5,099 nt of DNA. Source: an uncultured Lachnospiraceae bacterium (lineage in GTDB: Bacteria; Bacillota; Clostridia; Lachnospirales; Lachnospiraceae). Below are positions 1 through 5,099 of the stretch, piece by piece (position 1 is the first letter of the stretch; the number at the start of each line of letters is the position of its first letter). A program made the translations under genes and the position numbers. The notes beneath the pieces were generated by a model. It had not been told where the DNA came from, made no database searches, and saw only the letters and a list, made by a program, of their open reading frames with translations. The stretch spans positions 1 through 5,099 of the forward strand of contig CASGVX010000169.1 of assembly GCA_949346185.1 (NCBI GenBank), read 5' to 3'.

Positions 1-28
1 GGAAGTCGTAGCGGGCTACGGCGACTGA
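1..28 (+). CDS. 3' end of an upstream gene (partial, unidentified)
   Basis: The frame starting at base 2 reads EVVAGYGD and stops at TGA 26-28. Its codons (GTC, GTA, GCG, GGC, TAC, GAC) look like those of the genes downstream, so it is the more likely tail of a + strand gene entering from the left. The frame starting at base 1 is also open, to a TAA at 67-69, but uses less typical codons (CGT, CGG, CGA, CTA). A minus-strand frame running off the left edge is open as well. Eight residues are too few to identify a product. The choice between frames is an inference. Confidence 0.3.
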
Positions 29-211
29 CAACAACGCAGCAGATGGAGATTCCACCAAGCAAAATGTAAAGATTTATTTCTTAACAGTTCCTTAGTCGCA
101 GATGGCAGCCAGATTGTCAAAATCCACATCACTATCATGCAAAAGAGCGGCGATGCCAAGTTTCCGGCAGAATCCCTGAATAGTCAAGCATCCCGCAGAA
201 ATGAGGAAATT
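29..211. other. Gap before trkA; no recognised regulatory element
   Basis: This 183-base stretch separates the probable upstream stop from the trkA start. A TTGTCA at 114-119 resembles a -35 box, but there is no good -10 box 16-18 bases after it, and the TATCAT at 133-138 lacks a -35 partner. Because potassium transporter genes in Bacillota are often preceded by c-di-AMP (ydaO-type) riboswitches, I looked for that fold and saw no trace of its conserved segments. A weak hairpin (arms 5-11 and 16-22, one G-T pair) overlaps the end of the preceding gene. The trkA promoter could lie here unrecognised, or upstream of the window. Confidence 0.4.
202..207 (+). promoter_or_regulatory. Ribosome binding site that fixes the trkA start
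   Basis: TGAGGA lies five bases before the ATG at 212. The in-frame ATG at 137 has no purine-rich sequence ahead of it (the preceding bases are CACATCACTATC). This site therefore decides in favour of the shorter protein, which also begins just before the first Rossmann strand as expected for TrkA. Confidence 0.75.
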
Positions 212-1600
212 ATGCGCAGACAATTATCTCCTGCGAAGCAGGGACTGAATATCATCATCGTAGGCTGCGGCAAGGTGGGCATCACCCTGATTGAGCAGCT
301 TGCCAGGGAAGGGCACGACATCACATTGATTGACACCGATGCCCAAAAGATACAGGAAATCTCCAACATATACGATATCATGGGCATGGCTGGCAATGGT
401 GCCAGTTACAGCGTTCAGATGGATGCGGGGATTGAAAATGCCGACCTGATCATTGCGGTGACGGAATCGGACGAACTGAACCTCCTGTGCTGTACCGTTG
501 CCAAGCAGGTGGGCAATTGCGCCGCTATCGCCCGGGTACGCACCCCGGATTACAGCAAGGAATCCGGCTATCTCCGGGAAAAGCTGGGGCTTACCATGAT
601 CATCAACCCAGAACTGGAAGCTGCCAGAGAAATGGCCCGGATTCTCTATCTGCCCACTGCGCTGGAAGTCAACTCCTTTGCCCACGGACAGGCGGAACTG
701 GTCAAATTCAAGATTCCTGAGAAAAATATTCTGGACGGCATGACCATTTCCATGATGCCCGGCAAATTCCCCACGAACGTGCTGATTTGCGCTATAGAGA
801 GGGAGGGCAAGGTCTATATTCCCTCGGGAGACTTCACCATGCACAAGGGGGACATCATCTCCTTTGTAGCTCCCAGAAGGTCTGTAAAATCTTTCCTAGT
901 AAACATCGGATTCAAGACCAACCGGGTGAAGGATACCCTCATCGTAGGCGGCAGCCGGGCAGCATATTACCTAGCCTCCCAGTTGCTCAGCGTGGGAATT
1001 TCCGTGAAAATCATCGAGCGGAACAAAGCCCGCTGCGAGGAACTAAGCATCCTGCTGCCAAAGGCCATTATCATTAACGGCGATGGCACGGATGAAGAAC
1101 TCCTGAAGGGAGAAGGCATCGAGCGTGTGGAGTCCTTCGTTCCCCTGACAGGCATTGACGAGGAGAACATCCTCCTCACCCTGCACGCCCAGCAGGTTTC
1201 TGACACCAAGGTGATTACGAAAATCAACCGCATTAATTTTAAAGACGTCATCACGAATCTGAACTTGGGCAGCGTGGTCTATCCCCGCTATATCACCTCC
1301 GAGGCAATTATCGCCTACGTGCGGGCCAAAAAGGACTCTATGAACAGCAATATCGAAACCCTGTACCACATGTTCGACCACCAGGTGGAAGCCATTGAGT
1401 TCCGTGTAGACGAGGCTTCCGGGGTCACGGATATTCCGTTGAAGGATTTGTCCTTGAAGAAGGAATTGCTGATTTCCTTTATCAGCCGGAATGGCTCTAT
1501 TCTGATCCCCTCCGGTCAGGACTGCATCAAGGTGGGCGATACGGTGATGATTGTCACCGCCCACACAGGATTTAACGACATTCAGGACATTTTGAAATAA
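212..1600 (+). CDS. trkA: TrkA, K+ uptake regulatory subunit (double RCK)
   Basis: TrkA is the peripheral cytoplasmic protein that forms a ring under TrkH and gates K+ flow in response to bound nucleotides. The protein is 462 residues, close to the usual double-RCK length (E. coli TrkA is about 458). Order: RCK_N1 from about residue 12 with GxGxxG as GCGKVG at 18-23 and the acidic strand-2 residue D41; RCK_C1 at about 150-230; RCK_N2 from about 240; RCK_C2 at about 375-458. The second nucleotide motif is GGSRAA at 246-251 rather than a clean GxGxxG, so that site may bind differently. The GNGAS and INPELEAAREMARIL segments are familiar TrkA sequence. The start at 212 is chosen for its ribosome binding site; the 25 residues gained by starting at 137 are not TrkA-like. 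RCK_C domains of some Bacillota K+ regulators bind c-di-AMP; nothing seen here proves that. trkH follows after 168 bases. Confidence 0.95.
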   Translation: MRRQLSPAKQGLNIIIVGCGKVGITLIEQLAREGHDITLIDTDAQKIQEISNIYDIMGMAGNGASYSVQMDAGIENADLIIAVTESDELNLLCCTVAKQVGNCAAIARVRTPDYSKESGYLREKLGLTMIINPELEAAREMARILYLPTALEVNSFAHGQAELVKFKIPEKNILDGMTISMMPGKFPTNVLICAIEREGKVYIPSGDFTMHKGDIISFVAPRRSVKSFLVNIGFKTNRVKDTLIVGGSRAAYYLASQLLSVGISVKIIERNKARCEELSILLPKAIIINGDGTDEELLKGEGIERVESFVPLTGIDEENILLTLHAQQVSDTKVITKINRINFKDVITNLNLGSVVYPRYITSEAIIAYVRAKKDSMNSNIETLYHMFDHQVEAIEFRVDEASGVTDIPLKDLSLKKELLISFISRNGSILIPSGQDCIKVGDTVMIVTAHTGFNDIQDILK

Positions 1601-1650
1601 CAGTGCAGCCGGGCATCCCGATAGAGAATAGATATTCCTTCCGAAGTGAA

Positions 1651-1686
1651 ATGTCGCAAGATTTTGCAAAGTACAAATTGCGATAT
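1651..1686. repeat. Inverted repeat in the trkA-trkH gap
   Basis: ATGTCGCAA (1651-1659) pairs with TTGCGATAT (1678-1686): nine pairs with one G-T. The 18-base spacer holds the small palindrome TTTGCAAA (1663-1670). AATTGCGA at 1676-1683, part of the right arm, recurs exactly as a direct copy at 1704-1711. The dyad lacks a following T-run, so it is not a standard terminator. It could be an operator or an mRNA structure, or chance in AT-rich DNA. Confidence 0.4.
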
Positions 1687-1706
1687 TTAACCGCAGAAGT
1701 AATAAT
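1678..1706 (+). promoter_or_regulatory. Candidate promoter for trkH
   Basis: TTGCGA (1678-1683, four of six matches to the sigma-A -35 consensus) is followed after 17 bases by AATAAT (1701-1706, five of six matches to -10). Transcription would start near 1713, about 55 bases before the trkH ATG. The -35 box coincides with the right arm of the inverted repeat, where a bound protein would interfere. It rests on consensus matching alone and may be chance, in which case trkH is read only through from trkA. Confidence 0.35.
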
Positions 1707-1768
1707 TGCGAGAGAATAGAGAAAGTGCGCATTCAAGTTTGCAGGCACTGGAAAGGCATGAGAATACT

Positions 1769-3235
1769 ATGAATTATTCTATTGTACGATACATATTAGG
1801 GCATATTCTGATTGTGGAAGGCATCCTGATGCTCCTTCCCTGCGCCACTGCAGCAGCATATGGGGAAAGGGAAGGACTGGCATATCTTCTGGCCGCATGC
1901 CTCTGCCTCTTGTTCGGCTTTGCCATGAGGATGCGAAAGCCCAAAAATTCCGTATTTTACCTGAAAGAGGGATGCGTTGCCACTGCGCTGAGCTGGATAT
2001 TCCTCAGTTTCTTCGGCGCCCTGCCCTTCTGGTTCACCCAAGAAATTCCCTCCCTCACGGATGCCCTGTTCGAAACCGTATCCGGCTTTACCACCACCGG
2101 CGCCAGCATCCTGTCAGACGTGGAAGCCCTCTCCCACTGCTCCCTCTTCTGGCGCAGCTTCACCCATTGGATCGGGGGAATGGGGGTACTGGTCTTTCTT
2201 CTGGCCATCATCCCCCTGAGCGGCGGTTCCCACATCAACCTGATGCGTGCGGAAAGCCCCGGGCCATCCGTGGGCAAACTAGTGCCCAAGGCAAGGTACA
2301 CCGCCCGCATCCTCTACCTGATCTATTTCGGCATGACCGTCGTGGAGTTCCTTCTGCTCCTCTTTGGAAAAATGCCCGTCTTCGATGCCCTAACCACCAG
2401 CTTTGGCACGGCGGGCACCGGCGGATTCGGCATCAAGAATGACAGCATGATGAGTTATTCCCCCTATATCCAGTGGGTGGTAACAATATTTATGATTCTC
2501 TTCGGAGTGAATTTCAACGCCTATTATTTTATCCTGTTCCGACAGATTAAAAAGGCATTCAACATAGAGGAGGTACGCTGTTATTTTGTCATTATCTTCC
2601 TGTCCACGCTAATCATATTTATCAACATCCTACCCCTGTATCACAATGCCTTTGACTCCCTGACCCATGCGGCGTTCCAAGTTGGCTCCATCATCACCAC
2701 CACCGGCTTCTCCACTGCGGACTTCGACCTCTGGCCCCAGACCAGCCGAACCGTTCTGGTGCTATTGATGTTCATCGGAGCCTGCGCGGGCAGTACTGGC
2801 GGCGGCATCAAGGTCTCTCGCCTGGTCATCTTGGCAAAAACCTTAGTCAAGGAGCTAAACTCCTACATCCATCCCAGAAGCATCAAAAAGATTAAGATGG
2901 ATGCCAAGCCCATTGAGCATGACGTGGTTCGCTCCACCAATGTGTATTTCCTGACCTATATGCTGCTGTTTGCCGCATCAGTCTTTGCCATCTCCTTCGA
3001 GGGCAAGGATTTGATTACGAACTTCACGGCAGTAGCTGCCACCTTTAACAACATCGGGCCAGGTCTGGAGATGGTGGGCCCCACGCAGAATTTCGGACAT
3101 TTCACGCCCTTCACGAAATATTTGCTCATACTGGATATGCTGGCGGGAAGACTGGAACTCTTTCCCCTGCTCATCCTATTCCACCCTGCCATCTGGAGAG
3201 ACCTCTTTTCCCGGAAACTTTTCCGCAAGAAATAG
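1769..3235 (+). CDS. trkH: TrkH, K+ translocating membrane subunit
   Basis: TrkH is the integral membrane subunit carrying K+ into the cell, gated by TrkA. The protein is 488 residues, the normal size (E. coli TrkH is 483), and strongly hydrophobic, with two N-terminal helices followed by four membrane-pore-membrane repeats. All four filter loops are visible and keep their glycine: TTTGAS at 108-113 (G111), GTAGTGGFG at 213-221 (G218), TTTGFST at 310-316 (G313) and FNNIGPGL at 426-433 (G430), as expected for a K+-selective member. The flexible gating loop in the third repeat is AGSTGGGIK at 340-348. GRLELF near the C-terminus is a conserved family segment. ATG 1769 begins with MNYSIVRYILGHI, a typical TrkH start. 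GGAAAGG at 1750-1756 is a rather distant ribosome site (12 bases). The frame is open back to a TTG at 1706, but those 21 extra residues are polar and lack a ribosome site. Confidence 0.95.
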   Translation: MNYSIVRYILGHILIVEGILMLLPCATAAAYGEREGLAYLLAACLCLLFGFAMRMRKPKNSVFYLKEGCVATALSWIFLSFFGALPFWFTQEIPSLTDALFETVSGFTTTGASILSDVEALSHCSLFWRSFTHWIGGMGVLVFLLAIIPLSGGSHINLMRAESPGPSVGKLVPKARYTARILYLIYFGMTVVEFLLLLFGKMPVFDALTTSFGTAGTGGFGIKNDSMMSYSPYIQWVVTIFMILFGVNFNAYYFILFRQIKKAFNIEEVRCYFVIIFLSTLIIFINILPLYHNAFDSLTHAAFQVGSIITTTGFSTADFDLWPQTSRTVLVLLMFIGACAGSTGGGIKVSRLVILAKTLVKELNSYIHPRSIKKIKMDAKPIEHDVVRSTNVYFLTYMLLFAASVFAISFEGKDLITNFTAVAATFNNIGPGLEMVGPTQNFGHFTPFTKYLLILDMLAGRLELFPLLILFHPAIWRDLFSRKLFRKK

Positions 3236-3245
3236 GCTAATGTAA

Positions 3246-3264
3246 AACAAACCTTTGGTTTGTT
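3246..3264. repeat. Perfect 8-bp hairpin after trkH (possible weak terminator)
   Basis: AACAAACC (3246-3253) and GGTTTGTT (3257-3264) form a perfect stem with a TTT loop, starting ten bases after the trkH stop. The stem is AT-rich and is followed by GTGG rather than a T-run, so as a + strand terminator it would be weak alone. On the minus strand it is followed by TTAC, also weak. Its position suggests a role in ending or protecting the trkH message, probably together with the hairpin just downstream. Confidence 0.45.
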
Positions 3265-3267
3265 GTG

Positions 3268-3309
3268 GATTGCTCCGTGCTTCGCACTCCCGCAATCGCC
3301 TTTGCTTTT
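3268..3309 (+). terminator. Two-part hairpin after trkH, probable terminator or repeat
   Basis: GATTGC (3268-3273) pairs with GCAATC (3292-3297). Inside it GTGC (3277-3280) pairs with GCAC (3284-3287) around a TTC loop, leaving TCC and TCCC as a symmetrical-looking internal bulge. The T-rich run CCTTTGCTTTT (3299-3309) follows, interrupted by GC. This could act with the preceding hairpin as the trkH terminator. The mirrored layout of nested arms would equally suit a dispersed palindromic repeat; a genome-wide copy count would separate the two. Confidence 0.45.
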
Positions 3310-3325
3310 GCAGAAAATTTTATAC

Positions 3326-3354
3326 TTTACTATCCCCGCATTAATGGTTACAAT
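3326..3354 (+). promoter_or_regulatory. Promoter of the diguanylate cyclase gene
   Basis: TTTACT (3326-3331, four of six matches to -35) is followed after 17 bases by TACAAT (3349-3354, five of six to -10). Transcription would start at about 3361, giving a short leader of roughly 26 bases. The surrounding AT-rich sequence and position after two hairpins fit an independent transcription unit. This is a vegetative sigma-A-type match by inspection only. Confidence 0.55.
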
Positions 3355-3374
3355 AATATCAGAATAACAAAACA

Positions 3375-3381
3375 GGTAGGA
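3375..3381 (+). promoter_or_regulatory. Ribosome binding site of the diguanylate cyclase gene
   Basis: GGTAGGA ends five bases before the ATG at 3387. It supports that start, which opens with a short basic stretch (MDKK) leading into the first membrane helix. Confidence 0.65.
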
Positions 3382-3386
3382 TTGCT

Positions 3387-5027
3387 ATGGATAAAAAAAT
3401 CACAAGAACCTATTTAATGATAACCGTGCTGGGCATCCTTTGTACCGCCTTTTCTACATTGGTGTTCCAAGCATATACATATAGCCGGGAATCCAGCAGC
3501 AGCACGAATCAAGAGGCTGTATCCTGGACAGACAGAATGCAGATGAAGGTACAGAATGGAACTTATCTATTCTCCACGACGCTTCCGCAAGAAGGGACAG
3601 ACGGAATGGTCATCGCATATGACACGTCCCATATGATTCTCCAAGTGACTATTGATGACGAAATCGTATACACGCTCAAAACAGGTGCGGATAAATGGAT
3701 GAAGACCACCGGATACCAATGGAATTTCATCCCGCTGATGAAGGAGGATGGGGGGAAGAAGATCCTCTTTCGCGTGCGTCCGGCCTATCAGGACGCGAAA
3801 CCCAAAGGCGGATTCTATTACGGAACCCGCAGCCAGGTGGAACACACCATCATTAAGGAACGGCTTCCAAAGTTCTTCATCACTTGCCTGATACTGATTA
3901 GCAGCATCATTCTGCTTCTGTACACAGTTGTAATTACAGACAAGAGAGACGAAGACAGTGGGCTAGGGCATTTTATCGTTTTTGCCATCATGCTGGGCAT
4001 CTGGATGATATGCGAATCCCAGATACTGGAATTGTATATCCCCTGCGGCATTGCGATGGTGATGATGGATCACCTGATGCTTATGTTGATGTCCCTTCCC
4101 TTCCTTCTCTTTCTGCGTAGTATGTATCCCAACCGAGAAAATCCACTCTGGAAATTCTGCTGTTATTTGAACTGCTTCGTCGTGACTTTCCGGATACTTC
4201 TGCAATTGCTTGGCCTGTATGACCTTCGGGAGACGCTCTGGTTGACCCATATCGTCCTCTGCGTTTTTGTGGCATCCATCTTTGCTCTGAGCATATCCGG
4301 AATCACGAAAAAAGAAATGACAAAACAGATGAAATTGAATATCTGCTGCGTCCTGATTCTCCTCGCAGCAGTTTTTGTGGAACTTTTGGAATACCGCCTC
4401 CACAATAAGAGCGCTCCCATAGGAAGCATTGGCTTCCTATTCTATATCGTAGTCATGGGGCTGTCCAGCGTGAAAAAATCCCACAAGATGCTGGAGCAGG
4501 CAAAAGAGAGCGAACTCTACCGAAAACTGGCATTTGTGGACGAGCTGACAGGCGTATACAACAGAACAGCCTTTAAGCGGGATCTGAACAGTTGCCTGGT
4601 GACGGATGAAAAGACGCAGGAACAAAAGATTCTCCCCACCGTCCTGTATATGTTTGATCTGAATGATTTGAAAAAATGTAATGACAATTTCGGCCATGAA
4701 TACGGCGACCAGTATATTCAAATGATTTCATCTGGAATCCGAAAGATTTTTGAGAGTGACGGAAACTGCTACCGCATCGGCGGCGATGAATTTTGCGTCA
4801 TTACACCTTTCACTTCCAAAACAGCAATCTCAGAACGCTTGAAATGCCTGAACGCATATGTGGCAGAGAAGAGACAGCTGGACTTTGTCGTCCCCATCAG
4901 CGTGGCGGCAGGCTATGCCGTATATGATCCGGAAATTGATGCCACGCTGGAGGACACTATGCGCCGGGCAGATGATATGATGTACCAAGACAAGCAGGCA
5001 CAGAAGCGCGCAAAATCTTTCCCATAA
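3387..5027 (+). CDS. Membrane sensor diguanylate cyclase (7TM plus GGDEF)
   Basis: Predicted to make the second messenger c-di-GMP from two GTP in the cytoplasm under control of an external signal. The 546-residue protein has an N-terminal membrane anchor or signal (about 9-29), an extracytoplasmic domain of about 130 residues (30-160) with the alternating pattern of a beta-sandwich, then about seven membrane helices (162-365), a short linker helix and a C-terminal GGDEF domain (about 380-540). This is the 7TMR-DISM type of layout. Catalytic features are intact: DELTGVYNR at 385-393, metal-binding D424 in FDLNDLKKCND, GHEYGD at 436-441 and GGDEF at 465-469. The inhibitory RxxD site expected at 456-459 reads ESDG, so product inhibition through the classic I-site is unlikely. 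No EAL or HD-GYP domain is present. The ligand cannot be told from sequence. It has its own promoter 151 bases after trkH, so a link to K+ uptake is only proximity. Confidence 0.92.
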   Translation: MDKKITRTYLMITVLGILCTAFSTLVFQAYTYSRESSSSTNQEAVSWTDRMQMKVQNGTYLFSTTLPQEGTDGMVIAYDTSHMILQVTIDDEIVYTLKTGADKWMKTTGYQWNFIPLMKEDGGKKILFRVRPAYQDAKPKGGFYYGTRSQVEHTIIKERLPKFFITCLILISSIILLLYTVVITDKRDEDSGLGHFIVFAIMLGIWMICESQILELYIPCGIAMVMMDHLMLMLMSLPFLLFLRSMYPNRENPLWKFCCYLNCFVVTFRILLQLLGLYDLRETLWLTHIVLCVFVASIFALSISGITKKEMTKQMKLNICCVLILLAAVFVELLEYRLHNKSAPIGSIGFLFYIVVMGLSSVKKSHKMLEQAKESELYRKLAFVDELTGVYNRTAFKRDLNSCLVTDEKTQEQKILPTVLYMFDLNDLKKCNDNFGHEYGDQYIQMISSGIRKIFESDGNCYRIGGDEFCVITPFTSKTAISERLKCLNAYVAEKRQLDFVVPISVAAGYAVYDPEIDATLEDTMRRADDMMYQDKQAQKRAKSFP

Positions 5028-5046
5028 TTCCCTAATCCTATACAGT

Positions 5047-5075
5047 AAAAAAGGGGAATGCCAGCGCATTCCCCT
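5047..5075 (-). terminator. Intrinsic terminator for a convergent minus-strand gene
   Basis: AGGGGAATGC (5052-5061) pairs perfectly with GCATTCCCCT (5066-5075) around a CAGC loop. The six A residues at 5047-5052 become a T-run directly after the stem when read on the minus strand, giving a textbook intrinsic terminator for transcription from the right. On the + strand no T-run follows, so it would end the cyclase message poorly, though it may protect the 3' end. Confidence 0.7.
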
Positions 5076-5076
5076 G

Positions 5077-5099
5077 CAAGAATTACTTCGTAATTCTTG
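5077..5099. repeat. Perfect 10-bp hairpin at the right edge
   Basis: CAAGAATTAC (5077-5086) pairs perfectly with GTAATTCTTG (5090-5099) around a TTC loop, beginning one base after the preceding terminator stem. The arm ends exactly at the window edge, so it may be longer and any T-run that would make it the + strand terminator of the cyclase gene is out of view. It may also contain the TAA stop (complement of 5083-5085) of a convergent gene, which I cannot confirm. Confidence 0.6.

Noticed and set aside
137..211. N-terminal extension of TrkA from the ATG at 137 (25 extra residues)
   Set aside because: No ribosome binding site before 137; the ATG at 212 has one at good spacing and starts just before the first Rossmann strand. 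The extra residues do not resemble TrkA.
29..211. c-di-AMP (ydaO) riboswitch ahead of the Trk genes
   Set aside because: Expected in principle for K+ transport genes in Bacillota, but none of the conserved segments or a terminator switch is visible, and the gap is short for that fold.
224..844. Minus-strand open frame of 206 codons within trkA
   Set aside because: It lies wholly antisense to a confident gene, has no recognisable domain, and such frames are expected as by-products of codon bias on the coding strand.
1043..1732. Minus-strand open frame of 229 codons over the trkA 3' end and the gap
   Set aside because: It is antisense to conserved TrkA sequence, has low-complexity-like wording and no known motif. 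The part over the gap is short.
1706..1768. TrkH start at the TTG at 1706 (21 extra residues)
   Set aside because: No ribosome site, polar non-family residues, and the ATG at 1769 gives a typical TrkH N-terminus and length. The TTG also overlaps the candidate -10 box.
3236..3386. c-di-GMP riboswitch ahead of the cyclase gene
   Set aside because: The candidate promoter leaves only about 26 bases of leader, too short for a riboswitch, and the hairpins lie upstream of that promoter.

Overview
The window carries a Trk-type potassium uptake pair (trkA, then trkH) followed by a separately transcribed membrane diguanylate cyclase. All three genes are on the + strand and each ends inside the window. 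The organism is most likely an anaerobic Bacillota of the class Clostridia, and by remembered protein resemblance Lachnospiraceae-like. The support is the trkA-trkH order, the wording of both Trk proteins (for example the long shared stretch around the first and second TrkH pore loops), purine-rich ribosome binding sites, and the receptor-cyclase architecture typical of that group. No search was run, so this placement is an inference.

Layout: positions 1-28 probably hold the last codons of an upstream + strand gene. Positions 29-211 are a 183-base gap with no convincing promoter, terminator or riboswitch, although a 43-codon antisense open frame with a good ribosome binding site crosses its right end. 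trkA runs 212-1600; a longer in-frame ATG at 137 is rejected. A 168-base gap (1601-1768) contains a dyad, a repeated 8-mer and a candidate promoter. trkH runs 1769-3235. A 151-base gap (3236-3386) contains two hairpins and then a good sigma-A-like promoter for the cyclase gene (3387-5027). The right edge (5028-5099) has two perfect 10-bp hairpins. One is a well-formed intrinsic terminator for the minus strand, so a convergent gene probably lies just beyond the window.

How the genes work together: TrkH is the membrane K+ pathway and TrkA the cytoplasmic nucleotide-binding ring that gates it, so the two form one functional system. The spacing and the candidate internal promoter suggest they need not be made in equal amounts. 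The cyclase has an extracytoplasmic sensor domain, seven membrane helices and an intact GGDEF active site without the usual inhibitory site, so it should convert an external signal into c-di-GMP. Its own promoter and the hairpins before it suggest it is a neighbour of the Trk operon rather than part of it. I see no mobile element, CRISPR array, tRNA or rRNA, and nothing that amounts to a clearly new system. The best leads are the variant second nucleotide-binding motif of TrkA, the missing I-site of the cyclase, and the unexplained intergenic structures.
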